Source of the DNA: Pseudomonadales bacterium
Lineage (GTDB): Bacteria > Pseudomonadota > Gammaproteobacteria > Pseudomonadales > Azotimanducaceae
DNA length: 64,000 nt
Direction: 5' to 3'
Assembly (NCBI GenBank): GCA_022822135.1
Contig: JAJECH010000012.1
Span: forward strand, 83,901-147,900
Under the pieces are notes generated by a model. The model ran no database searches. It saw only the letters and a program-made list of their open reading frames with translations, and was not told where the DNA came from. The position numbers and the translations under genes were made by a program. Shown piece after piece: positions 36,504-45,935 of this stretch. The stretch's first letter is position 1, and each line of letters begins with the position of its first letter.

Positions 36504-37540
36504 AGTCGAGCTGAAATCGCTTCTGCAATCTCAACAACCGCCTTCGCATACAAACGGCTGATGTTGTACCGAGTGATCACATAAAAATTGTGGTAACCCA
36601 AGAAATAGTGAACAGCACTTTCCGTCTCAAATCGGAAAATCGATGCATATTCGTTGTCACGATCATCTTGTGTGTCTACTCCTAGCGCTTTCCATTCACC
36701 TACCGTCTTAGTCGGAATAAGCGAGGAATTTGCTAGTGCGTCAATCGATTGCTCGGTTGCATTCAAACCTACTTGCGCAATAACGGGCTCGCCAGCTTCC
36801 CAGCCGTGATCCTTGAAGTATGCTGCAACACTACCGATCGCATCCACCACATTTCCCCAAATATCTCGTGCGCCGTCGCCGTCGTAGTCGATCGCGAAGT
36901 TTCGATAGCTCGACGGAATGAACTGACCATAACCCATCGCGCCCGCGTATGAACCGACCAAATCACCGATCGCAATGCTGGAATCAAAGGTGCCGCCAGC
37001 TTCTTCACGTTGACACGCAGCGTCGTGATCAAATGGATTGATCCTTTCCTCACAGCTGAGGATAAGAAACTCTTCGAGCTGACCACGGAAAAACTTCGCG
37101 CGAGCGGGATAGTCGAAACCTAAGGTCGTAAGCGCGTCCAGAACGCGATAGCGACCCATATTTCTTCCGTAATTCGTTTCCACCCCGATGATCGCGACAA
37201 TCACTTCTACAGGAACGCCAAACTCCTCCTCTGCTTTCTTTAACGTCTCCCAGTTCTCCTGCGCAAACTGAACACCATCGTCAATTCGTGTAGGTGTTAC
37301 AAAAATCTCACGATAAGCGATCCATGGCTTTTTCTCAGCAGGTCGAGTGATTGCGTCGATGATGCTTTGTTGGTAAACCGCTTGATCGAGCACCGATCGA
37401 ACTTCGGATTCGTCGAAACCGTGATCGTTCACCATGACGGTGACAAATTCGTCGACATCTGTTCGATCAGAATACTCCCCGGCTGCGATGCAAGATGCAA
37501 ACACGAGCAGCGCACAAAACACAACTTTTTTGAATTCCAT
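36500..37540 (-). CDS. mltB: lytic murein transglycosylase B
   Basis: Cleaves glycan strands with formation of anhydromuramic acid. The 346-residue protein has an N-terminal signal peptide without a clear lipobox (CALLVFASCIAAGE contains a cysteine, but the context LVFASC is weak). The catalytic glutamate is in AIIGVETNYGRNMG, and AMGYGQFIPSSYRNFAIDYDGDGARDIW is the MltB-type hallmark. Located between rodA (43 nt upstream) and rlpA (4-nt overlap). Confidence 0.93.
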   Translation of the reverse strand: MEFKKVVFCALLVFASCIAAGEYSDRTDVDEFVTVMVNDHGFDESEVRSVLDQAVYQQSIIDAITRPAEKKPWIAYREIFVTPTRIDDGVQFAQENWETLKKAEEEFGVPVEVIVAIIGVETNYGRNMGRYRVLDALTTLGFDYPARAKFFRGQLEEFLILSCEERINPFDHDAACQREEAGGTFDSSIAIGDLVGSYAGAMGYGQFIPSSYRNFAIDYDGDGARDIWGNVVDAIGSVAAYFKDHGWEAGEPVIAQVGLNATEQSIDALANSSLIPTKTVGEWKALGVDTQDDRDNEYASIFRFETESAVHYFLGYHNFYVITRYNISRLYAKAVVEIAEAISARL

Positions 37541-37583
37541 ATGAAAGCGATCCTTGCTTTTCTATCCTTCCGGATCGGACGTT

Positions 37584-38696
37584 CTATCGTCCTCGTAACG
37601 CAGTCAGTACGCCGAACCCGGCTAAGATCGTGATGATCGACGTGCCACCGTAACTAACTAATGGTAAAGGTACGCCAACAACCGGCAATAAGCCAGACAC
37701 CATCATGACGTTTGTGAGCATGTAACCAAAAAACATCATTAGGAACCCGGCGCTCGCTAACCGACCAAATCGCGTCGGGCAATTTCGACACATTGTCATA
37801 CCGCGCGCAAAAATAAAGAAAAACAAAGCCAATAGCGTCGCGGTGCCAACGAATCCAAGCTCTTCTCCAACAACAGCGAGCATAAAGTCAGTATGACCTT
37901 CAGGTAGAAAACTGAGTTGACTTTGGGTGCCCTCTCCTAGTCCTTTTCCGGTCGCCCCACCCGATCCAAGTGCGATTTTTGATTGAATGATGTTCCATCC
38001 CGCACCCAAAGGGTTTCTGTCTGGGTCGAGAAACGTCATGATTCGTTGAATCTGGTACTCGGTTAGTAGCACTCGCCACGCAACAACAAATCCAATTACG
38101 GCGAAAACCGTCGCGGTAATGATCCAGCGCCACTGGAGTCCTGCGAGAAATACCACACATAGACATGCTGTGGTAACCAACACCGTTGTGCCGAAATCAG
38201 GTTGGGCGAAAACACATGCAACCGGAACGCCGATGATGATCAAACAAACTAACAGATCAGAAAGCCGAAGCGGGGTCGGTTTATCGTGTAGATACCAAGC
38301 TATGGATAGCGGCAGGGCAACCTTCAGGATTTCGGACGGCTGAAATCGCGGTACTAACGGCCAGTCGATCCACCGCATCGCGCCCTTTGCCTCATCGCCA
38401 AAATACAAGACGTAGACTAAAAGTCCTACGGAACCAAGATAAATAAATGGCGTTAGACCCACGTATGAGTGCTCAGGAATCTGCGCCAAGATAAACAGTG
38501 CGATAACGCCGACGAAAATCAGGAACACATGTCGGAATAGCATGCTCGGTGCATGACCCAATGTACCACTCATAACGGTTAATCCAAGTGCGAGCACCAG
38601 GAAGATTCCTAATACAAGCCACGGATCCACTCGAACGCTATAGAGCCACGTGACTAATCGCGTACTACGAACGTCGGATTGGGTTAGCTCAGTCAC
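37584..38696 (-). CDS. rodA: rod-shape SEDS glycosyltransferase RodA
   Basis: Polytopic SEDS peptidoglycan polymerase of the elongasome. The 370 residues contain about ten hydrophobic helices and family motifs including FQPSEILKVALPL, FAQPDFGTTVLV, the extracellular loop with SQLSFLPEGHTDFMLAV, and the final MVSGLLPVVGVPLPLVSYGGTS. It is paired with its transpeptidase mrdA, whose stop it overlaps by 8 nt. Confidence 0.97.
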   Translation of the reverse strand: MTELTQSDVRSTRLVTWLYSVRVDPWLVLGIFLVLALGLTVMSGTLGHAPSMLFRHVFLIFVGVIALFILAQIPEHSYVGLTPFIYLGSVGLLVYVLYFGDEAKGAMRWIDWPLVPRFQPSEILKVALPLSIAWYLHDKPTPLRLSDLLVCLIIIGVPVACVFAQPDFGTTVLVTTACLCVVFLAGLQWRWIITATVFAVIGFVVAWRVLLTEYQIQRIMTFLDPDRNPLGAGWNIIQSKIALGSGGATGKGLGEGTQSQLSFLPEGHTDFMLAVVGEELGFVGTATLLALFFFIFARGMTMCRNCPTRFGRLASAGFLMMFFGYMLTNVMMVSGLLPVVGVPLPLVSYGGTSIITILAGFGVLTALRGR

Positions 38697-40608
38697 TTTG
38701 CGCCACGACCGGATCGTTTAACAGTTTCGCATCGATGACTGCTCGTGCAACGGGGGCTGCTACCTTGCTTCCACCGCCTCCATTTTCGACGATAACAGCC
38801 ACCGCAATTTCAGGATTTTGTAACGGTGCAAACCCGATGAACAACGCGTGATTGCGCTCGTATTCGTCACGCTCTTCGTCATCAATTTCCTCGCCTTCTC
38901 TCGCAGCCTCAATCACTTGAGCGGTACCAGATTTTCCCGCCATCGTGTACGGAATATCGAGCCCGATATATGCCCAAGCAGTCCCATTCTGATCGAATCC
39001 TTGGTTTCCACGATGCACGACCGCACTCATAGCCAGCGCCATGCGTTCCCAATGTTCGGCCATTTCGGTCGGTTCAAGCACGGCGTGTAGAGATTCTGGA
39101 TCTTCACTAACCTCAGTTAATCGTCGATCGGATCGTTTCAACATCCTAGGTTGTACCCAACTACCGCGGTTTGCAAGAACCGTTGCCATCGTGGCTAATT
39201 GCAGCGGCGTCATGGAGATATACCCTTGACCAATCCCGAGGATGACTGAATCCCCAGGGTACCAGTTTTCCTCGTAAGCAGACTTCTTCCATTCTCGAGA
39301 CGGTACAACACCGATACCTGCTTCGTGAAGGTCAAAGACCGTACTTCGTCCTAATCCGAAACGGTGGGATGCAAAACCAGCCAATGTGTCTACGTCGATC
39401 CGACTAGCAATGTTGTAGAAGTACACATTCGAGGATCTATAGATCGCCCGGTGCATATCAACACGACCGTGACCACCAGCGTCAGTACTCGTCCGGTTCC
39501 AACTCCTATAAACCTGACTTGAACCCGGAAGTTGGAAATTGCCTTCATCATTGACGACCTCGCTCCAGTCTGTGATCTTTTCGCTCAATGCCATCAAGCC
39601 AACCACGGGTTTAAAAGTCGAACCTGGGGCGTATAACCCTTGAACGGCACGATTGAAGACCGGTTTGTCGCGATGGGCATACACTTGTTCCAGCTCTTGT
39701 GTGTTCATCCCAGAGAGCATACGGTTGGGATCGTATGCTGGTTTGCTCACCATCGCCAAAATCCCCCCGGTTTTAGGGTCAATGGCAACAATCGCACCGC
39801 GACGATCACCGAGTGCTGCGTCGGCGGCTAACTGCACTTTACTGTCGATATAGAGCGTCAGTGACGCGCCTCGCATTGGTGGTGTGAGGTCTGTCGGTTG
39901 CTCTCGCGTGGCACGACCACTTGCGTCAACCTCTACGGATCGGGAGCCTACCGTTCCATGCAAGGAGGTCTCATAGAATCGCTCGATACCCGTACCACCG
40001 ATGAATTGCGTTCCTCGATAGTTGACTCGATCGATCGACCCCAAGTCCTCTTTTGAAAGTCGACGCACGGTACCGAGCGCGTGAACAAATTTCTCGCTGT
40101 ATAGGTAATGTCGAATCGTCTCGTACGTTACGACGACACCATCAAGGTCGTGCCGATTCACCGCAAGCTTCGCCTGCTCTTCATCTGTGAGATCACGTTT
40201 GAGCACAATTGGATCGTGCTTGGGACGGTCCCGGATTCGCTCATTAAAAACGGTCAAGTCGCCAGGTGTTAGCTCGATCAACTCACTGAGTCGTTCGAAA
40301 AGCGCGTCGACATCATCGAGGAGCTCCGGGATCAAGGCGAGCGAGAGGATTTGACGATTGTCGGCAAGGATTTCGCCGTTCGTATCAAAGATCAATCCAC
40401 GAGGAGGAGCGATCGACTGAATCTGAATGCGATTGTTCAGTGACTGTGTTTGGTACGCCTCGTGGTTGTAGATCTGGAGATAGATCAGTCGGCCTAGTAC
40501 GACCAGCAACATCAAGAATGCGAGAACAACCAAGATGAGCACGCGATCACCGAATGAACGAAGTTCGCTTCGCTCACCACTCATACCGCCCTGAATTGCG
40601 TCGTTCAT
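38689..40608 (-). CDS. mrdA: penicillin-binding protein 2
   Basis: Class B transpeptidase of the elongasome that works with RodA. From the ATG at 40608 (overlapping the rlmH stop as ATGA) it has 639 residues. A single N-terminal membrane helix (VLILVVLAFLMLLVVLGRLIYL) is followed by a dimerisation domain and the transpeptidase with S-x-x-K in APGSTFKP, S-x-N in YRSSNVYF and KSGTAQ. A longer frame upstream would cover rlmH and is rejected. Confidence 0.96.
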   Translation of the reverse strand: MNDAIQGGMSGERSELRSFGDRVLILVVLAFLMLLVVLGRLIYLQIYNHEAYQTQSLNNRIQIQSIAPPRGLIFDTNGEILADNRQILSLALIPELLDDVDALFERLSELIELTPGDLTVFNERIRDRPKHDPIVLKRDLTDEEQAKLAVNRHDLDGVVVTYETIRHYLYSEKFVHALGTVRRLSKEDLGSIDRVNYRGTQFIGGTGIERFYETSLHGTVGSRSVEVDASGRATREQPTDLTPPMRGASLTLYIDSKVQLAADAALGDRRGAIVAIDPKTGGILAMVSKPAYDPNRMLSGMNTQELEQVYAHRDKPVFNRAVQGLYAPGSTFKPVVGLMALSEKITDWSEVVNDEGNFQLPGSSQVYRSWNRTSTDAGGHGRVDMHRAIYRSSNVYFYNIASRIDVDTLAGFASHRFGLGRSTVFDLHEAGIGVVPSREWKKSAYEENWYPGDSVILGIGQGYISMTPLQLATMATVLANRGSWVQPRMLKRSDRRLTEVSEDPESLHAVLEPTEMAEHWERMALAMSAVVHRGNQGFDQNGTAWAYIGLDIPYTMAGKSGTAQVIEAAREGEEIDDEERDEYERNHALFIGFAPLQNPEIAVAVIVENGGGGSKVAAPVARAVIDAKLLNDPVVAQSD

Positions 40609-41033
40609 GATCGGTGGTAGCCGTGACCCAGATTTATTGTCTGAGCTCGATAAATTTGCTCGCAAACTAAGATGCGAGTTAATTGATGGGGCAATGTAAG
40701 AGTTGAAAGAGACCACACCAAATCGGCGTTAGCGAGATCTTCCTTACTAAAGCCCACGTCGTCACCAATCAACAAACAGACATCTCTACCTTGTTGTTCC
40801 CACGACGAACATCGTCGCGCTAACGACTCACTCGTGAAGGACTTTCCCGATTGATCAAGATAGACTCGCACAGCACGATTCCCACAGGTTGTGAGCATCC
40901 TTCGCATACGGGTTCTGACTGGGTTTCCTGCAATCCGTTCTAGGCTGAGGTTAGGTATACGTTTGCTGTATTCTCCGACACCTTCGTCCACCCACGATGG
41001 TGCCTTGCCAAACACGAGCAATCGGTATCTCAA
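40605..41033 (-). CDS. rlmH: 23S rRNA pseudouridine-1915 methyltransferase RlmH
   Basis: SPOUT methyltransferase acting on helix 69 of 23S rRNA. The 142-residue protein is about 13 residues shorter than the Escherichia coli enzyme, with the loss in the region after the first beta strand. Recognisable parts are MRYRLLVFGKAPSWVDEGV at the start, WSLSTLTLPHQLTRILVCEQIYRA, and the terminal HGYHR. Two usually strict segments differ: the SAM-loop GGPEG is GDDVG, and the terminal NHPYHR is GHGYHR. It overlaps rsfS by 4 nt upstream and mrdA downstream. Confidence 0.88.
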   Translation of the reverse strand: MRYRLLVFGKAPSWVDEGVGEYSKRIPNLSLERIAGNPVRTRMRRMLTTCGNRAVRVYLDQSGKSFTSESLARRCSSWEQQGRDVCLLIGDDVGFSKEDLANADLVWSLSTLTLPHQLTRILVCEQIYRAQTINLGHGYHRS

Positions 41034-41389
41034 ATTGCCTCTTGTTGTTTAACACCTATTCCCCAGAGGCGCTCAAGATCATAGAAGTCACGCGCATCGC
41101 GTTGCATCACATGAACAACAACATCACCAAGGTCGATTAACACCCATTCGGCGGCTTTTTGACCTTCAATTCCGAGCACACGACTACCTCGGTGCTTCGC
41201 GTCAAGGACGACTGCATCCACGATGGCGTTGACGTGACGACGTGACGTGCCTGTGGATATGACCATGAAATCAGTGAAGGACGATTGGGTACGGACATCT
41301 AACGTACTGACGTCCTGAGCCTTTAAGTCGTTAAGGGTTTCAATAACTCTCGCAGTAGGGAAATTCTCGGTCCTCAAATACGACTTCAC
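41030..41389 (-). CDS. rsfS: ribosomal silencing factor RsfS
   Basis: Binds ribosomal protein L14 and blocks subunit joining under starvation. The 119-residue protein shows the family core: DLKAQDVSTLDVRTQSSFTDFMVISTGTS RR, then WVLIDLGDVVVHVMQRDARDFYDLERLWG. Its ATG overlaps the nadD stop by 4 nt, and its stop overlaps the start of rlmH, as in most Proteobacteria. Confidence 0.95.
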   Translation of the reverse strand: MKSYLRTENFPTARVIETLNDLKAQDVSTLDVRTQSSFTDFMVISTGTSRRHVNAIVDAVVLDAKHRGSRVLGIEGQKAAEWVLIDLGDVVVHVMQRDARDFYDLERLWGIGVKQQEAI

Positions 41390-42015
41390 GTTCGGTAAAG
41401 GTGCATATCGATTATATAGGTGTATACCTCAGGATGAAGCCAGTGTCGTACAGACTTTCCCTGCGAGATTCCGCTTCTAATCCTCGTGGCAGAGATATCG
41501 ATCACCGGATTTCGAGAAACATAGATTCGACCTGATTCTAACGCAAGGTCAGTCGGGTGTTTGACCAATTCGAAGTCGCGATAAATCTGCGTCAAACACA
41601 CATCAGTGCGTTTCAATATAAAAACGCTCGATTTAAGCGGTAGGCTTTCGTATCGAACCCAGTGAGGCATGTTTGATGCAGCGTCGTCACCGAGAACCCA
41701 GATCACTGGTTTATTTCGATTGCCGCCAAGCTTTTCGATCGTTTCGATCGTCCGAGTCGAACCTCCATCATGGGTCTCAGTGGAATCCGGGATTAGGTTC
41801 ATCTCTTCCGCACATGCCAACTGAAGCATGCTCCATCGATGTTCGATCGATGCTGGTGAGCGGTCGCGTAGACGCGGATTACCGGCAAGCATCATCTGCA
41901 CGCGCACGCCACCGAGTAGTCGGGACACAGTTTTCGCTGCGTCTATATGACCGAGATGGATTGGATCGAAGGTACCGCCAAATACGACGGGGACGTTAAC
42001 GATGGCGGATCGCAC
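41386..42015 (-). CDS. nadD: nicotinate-nucleotide adenylyltransferase
   Basis: Adenylates nicotinate mononucleotide in NAD synthesis. The nucleotidyltransferase motif FGGTFDPIHLGH is near the N-terminus, and ISATRIRSG marks the second ATP-binding motif. The GTG at 42015 gives 209 residues. A TTG at 42030 is also in frame. Either start lies inside the 3' end of proA, whose stop is at 41996. The 3' end overlaps rsfS by 4 nt. Confidence 0.93.
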   Translation of the reverse strand: MRSAIVNVPVVFGGTFDPIHLGHIDAAKTVSRLLGGVRVQMMLAGNPRLRDRSPASIEHRWSMLQLACAEEMNLIPDSTETHDGGSTRTIETIEKLGGNRNKPVIWVLGDDAASNMPHWVRYESLPLKSSVFILKRTDVCLTQIYRDFELVKHPTDLALESGRIYVSRNPVIDISATRIRSGISQGKSVRHWLHPEVYTYIIDMHLYRT

Positions 42016-43255
42016 CGTCGCTGTATACAACGAATTTCTGAGTCGTTAGTCCTTCAAGACCTACCGGACCACGTGCGTGAAGCTTGTCAGTCGAAATCCC
42101 AATTTCCGCACCTAAACCAAATTCAAACCCGTCAGCAAATTGGGTCGACGTGTTTACCATCACCGTCGCGGAATCCACACGATTGACGAATTGATTCGTT
42201 TTGTCGATGTCTGTCGCAACAATCGTATCCGTATGTCCAGAGCCGAATCGATCGATATGTTCAATCGCGTCATCTAGGTCATCCACAACCTTTATCGCGA
42301 TAACCGCATCAAGATACTCTTCGCGCCAATCTTCCTCAGTCGCAGTCGCAACGTTAGGCACTATGCTCTGTGTTCGCTTACAACCTCGAGTTTCCACCCC
42401 TAAATCCTCAAATTGTCTAACCAATCGAGGCAGAATCTCCGGCGCTTTCGTCGCACTAATTAGGATAGTTTCTGCAGCATTACATACGGCGTACTTTTCA
42501 ACTTTCGAGTTTATCGCGATGTCTATTGCGGTTTCGACGTCCGCAGTATCGTCGATGTATACATGACACACCCCGTCAAGGTGCTTTAAGACTGGAATCG
42601 AGGAATCATTCATGACACGCTCGATCAGTCCTTTACCGCCGCGCGGCACGATCAAATCGATATATTCGTTCGCCGCGAGCATTTCACCCACCGCCGAACG
42701 GTCCGTCGTCCGTACGAGCTGGATTACCGATGAAGGTAACCCAGATTCCTCCAAGCCACGTGATATGCAATCCGCGATCGCACAATTGCTACGAATCGCC
42801 TCTGAACCTCCTCGTAGTACACAAGCATTACCCGACTTTATGCCTAAAGACCCCGCTTCCAGCGTAACGTTCGGTCTCGACTCATAGATCATGCCTATGA
42901 CGCCTAACGGAATGCGCATTCGACCGACCCTAATCCCTGACGGTTGCTGACTCAACCCCGTGATCTCCCCAATCGGGTCAGGAAGAGACGCCACCGCTTC
43001 CGCCGCATTGCACATGCGGTCGATGTCTTTTTCACCCAACCTCAGGCGATCTTGAAGCGGTTGGGAGACACCGTTGTGCTTCGCTTGTGCCAGATCTTCC
43101 ACATTAGCGCCTGCGATCACGATACTCTCTTCTCGTACGATCTTCGCGATCGCTCGAATTGCTGAGTTTCGTTGCGAGGTCGGAGCGGTCGCGAGTATTC
43201 TGCTGGTCGCCTTTGCGTGACGGGCAAGATCAAGCGCACTGATATTTGAAGTCAT
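41996..43255 (-). CDS. proA: gamma-glutamyl phosphate reductase
   Basis: Second step of proline synthesis, giving glutamate semialdehyde from gamma-glutamyl phosphate and NADPH. The 419-residue aldehyde-dehydrogenase-fold protein has the catalytic cysteine in KYAVCNAAETILI and motifs GVIGMIYESRPNVT and PVLKHLDGVCHVYID. It heads a long string that continues through nadD, rsfS, rlmH, mrdA, rodA, mltB, rlpA, dacA and lipB, almost all overlapping by a few bases. Confidence 0.96.
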   Translation of the reverse strand: MTSNISALDLARHAKATSRILATAPTSQRNSAIRAIAKIVREESIVIAGANVEDLAQAKHNGVSQPLQDRLRLGEKDIDRMCNAAEAVASLPDPIGEITGLSQQPSGIRVGRMRIPLGVIGMIYESRPNVTLEAGSLGIKSGNACVLRGGSEAIRSNCAIADCISRGLEESGLPSSVIQLVRTTDRSAVGEMLAANEYIDLIVPRGGKGLIERVMNDSSIPVLKHLDGVCHVYIDDTADVETAIDIAINSKVEKYAVCNAAETILISATKAPEILPRLVRQFEDLGVETRGCKRTQSIVPNVATATEEDWREEYLDAVIAIKVVDDLDDAIEHIDRFGSGHTDTIVATDIDKTNQFVNRVDSATVMVNTSTQFADGFEFGLGAEIGISTDKLHARGPVGLEGLTTQKFVVYSDGAIRHR

Positions 43256-43510
43256 GTGCGAGATTATAGAAAAGTAGATTTACCTAGTTAAATTGAAATC
43301 AAAATTAATATATCTCAACATTATCCAAATTCGGGAGCACGAACGACTTTTTATATTTTATTATTTATACTGACTATATCTAATTACCTTTATATGTCCA
43401 AATCTTGCTCGTAACAAGACACTGTGATTATTGTATGCCGAAAACCAACTCAATTTACTCTTCTACCTTAGGATTTCTGACTCAAACCCGGATCGCGAGC
43501 CAGCTAGCTA

Positions 43511-43828
43511 TTAACGACCCTCTTCTTCACCAACAGAAGGCTCTTGGTTTCGCTTTGACATGTAGGGATTATCAAATTCATAAGGTACTTCATTCGACCT
43601 ATCGAAGACAATTGGTTCATTACGCATGATTTTTCCAAGTATTGAGGATCGGAACTCTCTGTACACAACTACAACAGCACAAAGCGTGGCAATTACTAAG
43701 GGTATCATCCAAAAAAGTGAGTAACGCTCTAGGATATCGTTTGAAATCATATAGACGAGAAACGCGATCATAGATAAACGAAAACAAGGACCCAAGAGCC
43801 ACCAATAATTTCTTTTCGTTTTAGTCAC
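43511..43828 (-). CDS. small membrane protein of unknown function
   Basis: A 105-residue protein with two hydrophobic helices near the N-terminus (LSMIAFLVYMIS and MIPLVIATLCAVVVVY) and a polar C-terminal tail with NEVPYEFDNPYMSKR. No family is recognised. It lies in an AT-rich patch whose base use differs from the flanking housekeeping genes, which suggests recent acquisition or weak constraint. The reading frame has no obvious ribosome site. It stands alone between proA and the desaturase gene. Confidence 0.5.
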   Translation of the reverse strand: MTKTKRNYWWLLGPCFRLSMIAFLVYMISNDILERYSLFWMIPLVIATLCAVVVVYREFRSSILGKIMRNEPIVFDRSNEVPYEFDNPYMSKRNQEPSVGEEEGR

Positions 43829-44096
43829 TTGTCTAACCGTATATAGTGAATATATGTAAGTGTGCCAACCAGATCTTTAGAGACATTATTACAAGCATCT
43901 AGTTTACCGAAAGCGTCGCTGAATTTTATAGTTGACGCCCACGTAATGTAATCGATAACCGCGATTCAGACCTGGCAACTCGACGGTGAGCACTGCGTGC
44001 TTGAGTAGCGTTGTGCGACAAAATGACAATGGAGGTCGTGATTCCAAGACACGCGTAGTTGGCTAATCGCGCGTTCTGCGAAGCGGTCTGAATCCC
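43829..44096. other. AT-rich divergent intergenic region with a 10-bp inverted repeat
   Basis: GATTCAGACC at 43963-43972 and its exact complement GGTCTGAATC at 44085-44094 lie 112 nt apart. The second copy ends two bases before the first possible ATG of the desaturase gene. I see no gene here. The region could hold the promoter and a control site of the desaturase, but the repeat could also be chance. Confidence 0.4.
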
Positions 44097-45266
44097 ATGC
44101 GCACGTTTTTCGTCTTGAGCGTATTCAGTATCCTTCTGATCTCAATCAATGCGACCAAATCTATGGCTGAAGCGTCCACGACATTCGTTAACGAGAAAAG
44201 TCGTTTCGATCCAAATCCGAATGTCAGCTGGTATCGGAGTCCAATCGACGCGGCGACACTTTCTGAATTAATGGTCCGAAGTGACCTTAGAGGGTGGATT
44301 CAGACGTGTTTCCATCTCGGCTTGTTTTTCGCGACGGCGGCACTTACTTACTTCACCTTTCTACAAATCAATCTAACGAATTGGTACTGGTCCGTCCCGC
44401 TACTGATCGTCGTCCTGTTCGTACACGGAACGATCGGTCCTTTCATGGGTTTGATTGCGATCCACGAGTTACAGCATCGAACGGTGTTTAAGACACGGTG
44501 GCTGAACGACTTCTTCGAACGCTTTTACGCATTTATCAGTTGGTCTGATTTCATCTGGTATCAGGAGAGTCATGCGATACACCATCGTGCAACGTGTCAT
44601 CGAGAATATGACGGCGAAGTGCTCCTTCCGATTAGGTTCTCCATTCGAAGGTGGCGAGTTTGGTTAGGTCTGCTCGCATGGAACCCACAAACGACGTGGG
44701 GTCGCATCAAGCTTGTGTGGCGTCATGCAAACGGCCAAATTAGGGGCGAGTGGTATACGCACGTGCTTCCGGAATCAAACAAACGCCTGCGAGCCCGACA
44801 TCGTAATTGGGCTCGAATCTTGCTTGGTGGTCACCTACTATTGGCCATCACGTTTATCGCGACCGGTCACTGGTTCCTAATCGTTGTACTTACGTTTGGT
44901 ACTTTTTACTGTGGCTGGTTGGGATTCCTTTGTGGGTTGCCGCAACACTACGGCTTGAACTCCGACATTCCGGACTTTCGCGCAAATACGCGTACGTTTA
45001 CGTGCTCGTGGTTACCCGCGTTTTATTACTGGAACATGCAATACCACCTTGAACATCACATGTATCCTGCCGTACCCTTCTACAACCTCCCAAAACTTCG
45101 ACGCGCGATTGAGCACGATCTCCCCGCGGCACCGCATGGATTGCGCGCAACGTGGAAAGAGATGCTAGCCCTTCGCCGTCAATTCCTCGCCGATGCGGAT
45201 TTTCACTACATGCCGGAATTTCCTAGACACAATCAATCAACCGATAGGGTAGCTAGCACGAACTGA
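44097..45266 (+). CDS. membrane fatty-acid desaturase
   Basis: A di-iron integral-membrane desaturase of 389 residues. The three histidine boxes are HELQH (about 124-128), HAIHH (about 161-165) and HLEHH near residue 318, with several hydrophobic helices between. The first 22 residues look like a signal peptide, which is unusual for this family. A second ATG at 44163 (MAEAST...) would remove them and may be the true start. Substrate and position of the double bond cannot be read from the sequence. Neighbours do not form an obvious lipid operon. Confidence 0.87.
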   Translation: MRTFFVLSVFSILLISINATKSMAEASTTFVNEKSRFDPNPNVSWYRSPIDAATLSELMVRSDLRGWIQTCFHLGLFFATAALTYFTFLQINLTNWYWSVPLLIVVLFVHGTIGPFMGLIAIHELQHRTVFKTRWLNDFFERFYAFISWSDFIWYQESHAIHHRATCHREYDGEVLLPIRFSIRRWRVWLGLLAWNPQTTWGRIKLVWRHANGQIRGEWYTHVLPESNKRLRARHRNWARILLGGHLLLAITFIATGHWFLIVVLTFGTFYCGWLGFLCGLPQHYGLNSDIPDFRANTRTFTCSWLPAFYYWNMQYHLEHHMYPAVPFYNLPKLRRAIEHDLPAAPHGLRATWKEMLALRRQFLADADFHYMPEFPRHNQSTDRVASTN

Positions 45267-45279
45267 TAGTGAAGTTGGT

Positions 45280-45876
45280 CTAGAGGTCGCTCCACTGCCG
45301 AATCGTCGTTAAGCGCACACGCGGCGAGTCCATCTGCAATAGCTTCTGTTTATCTTCGCTATGGATAGGCAGATAGTCCGCTAGTCTTAGACTCACATCG
45401 CGTTCGTCATTGAAGTCGATCTGCTTGCGAACCGCACTTGGAATTTCACGCGCATCAATGAAATACTCAAGCAACGCGACCAGGTCCGAATCCTCTTCTC
45501 GCACCTCTCGGGTCGGTTCATCTGGAACGAACGTGACTTCACCCATCATAAGGTGGTCCGATTCCTCCCAAGTCACACCGACTTTAAATTTCGCGCCACC
45601 GATCGCCATCACAGCGAGTCGATTCTCAGGTAATTCCTCTACTTCAACAATCTCTGCCAGTGTTCCGACCGAATGAATGGAGGGCATGTCCTTCTCTTCA
45701 CCCGTGTGAACTTCCTTACCTTCCCTTATCAACACCACACCAAAACCAATGTCCGCCTCACGACATTCGTTGATCATGCGAACATACCGCGGCTCGAAGA
45801 TATGCAGAGGCAGATAACCGCCTCGAAAAAGAACTGTCGAAAGAGGGAACAATGGAATCGTTAGCGAAGCAAGCAT
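45280..45876 (-). CDS. LON substrate-binding domain protein
   Basis: A 198-residue stand-alone LON N-terminal domain (IPLFPLSTVLFRGGYLPLHIFEPRYVRMI...) without the ATPase and protease parts of Lon. Such proteins are thought to bind unfolded segments or act as adaptors. Start chosen at the ATG at 45876, since MLASLTIPLFPL matches the normal start of the domain and a longer frame adds 15 unrelated residues. It converges on the desaturase gene with 13 nt between stops and diverges from uppP. Confidence 0.85.
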   Translation of the reverse strand: MLASLTIPLFPLSTVLFRGGYLPLHIFEPRYVRMINECREADIGFGVVLIREGKEVHTGEEKDMPSIHSVGTLAEIVEVEELPENRLAVMAIGGAKFKVGVTWEESDHLMMGEVTFVPDEPTREVREEDSDLVALLEYFIDAREIPSAVRKQIDFNDERDVSLRLADYLPIHSEDKQKLLQMDSPRVRLTTIRQWSDL

Positions 45877-45935
45877 GTGTAGGTCTCTAAATAACGCTAG
45901 AATCGGGATTCTCTGTCCCAAAGCAACTTAGATTA

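Noticed and set aside
43405..43629. 74-residue plus-strand open frame in the AT-rich patch
   Set aside because: No ribosome site or motif, and it overlaps the minus-strand membrane protein gene.
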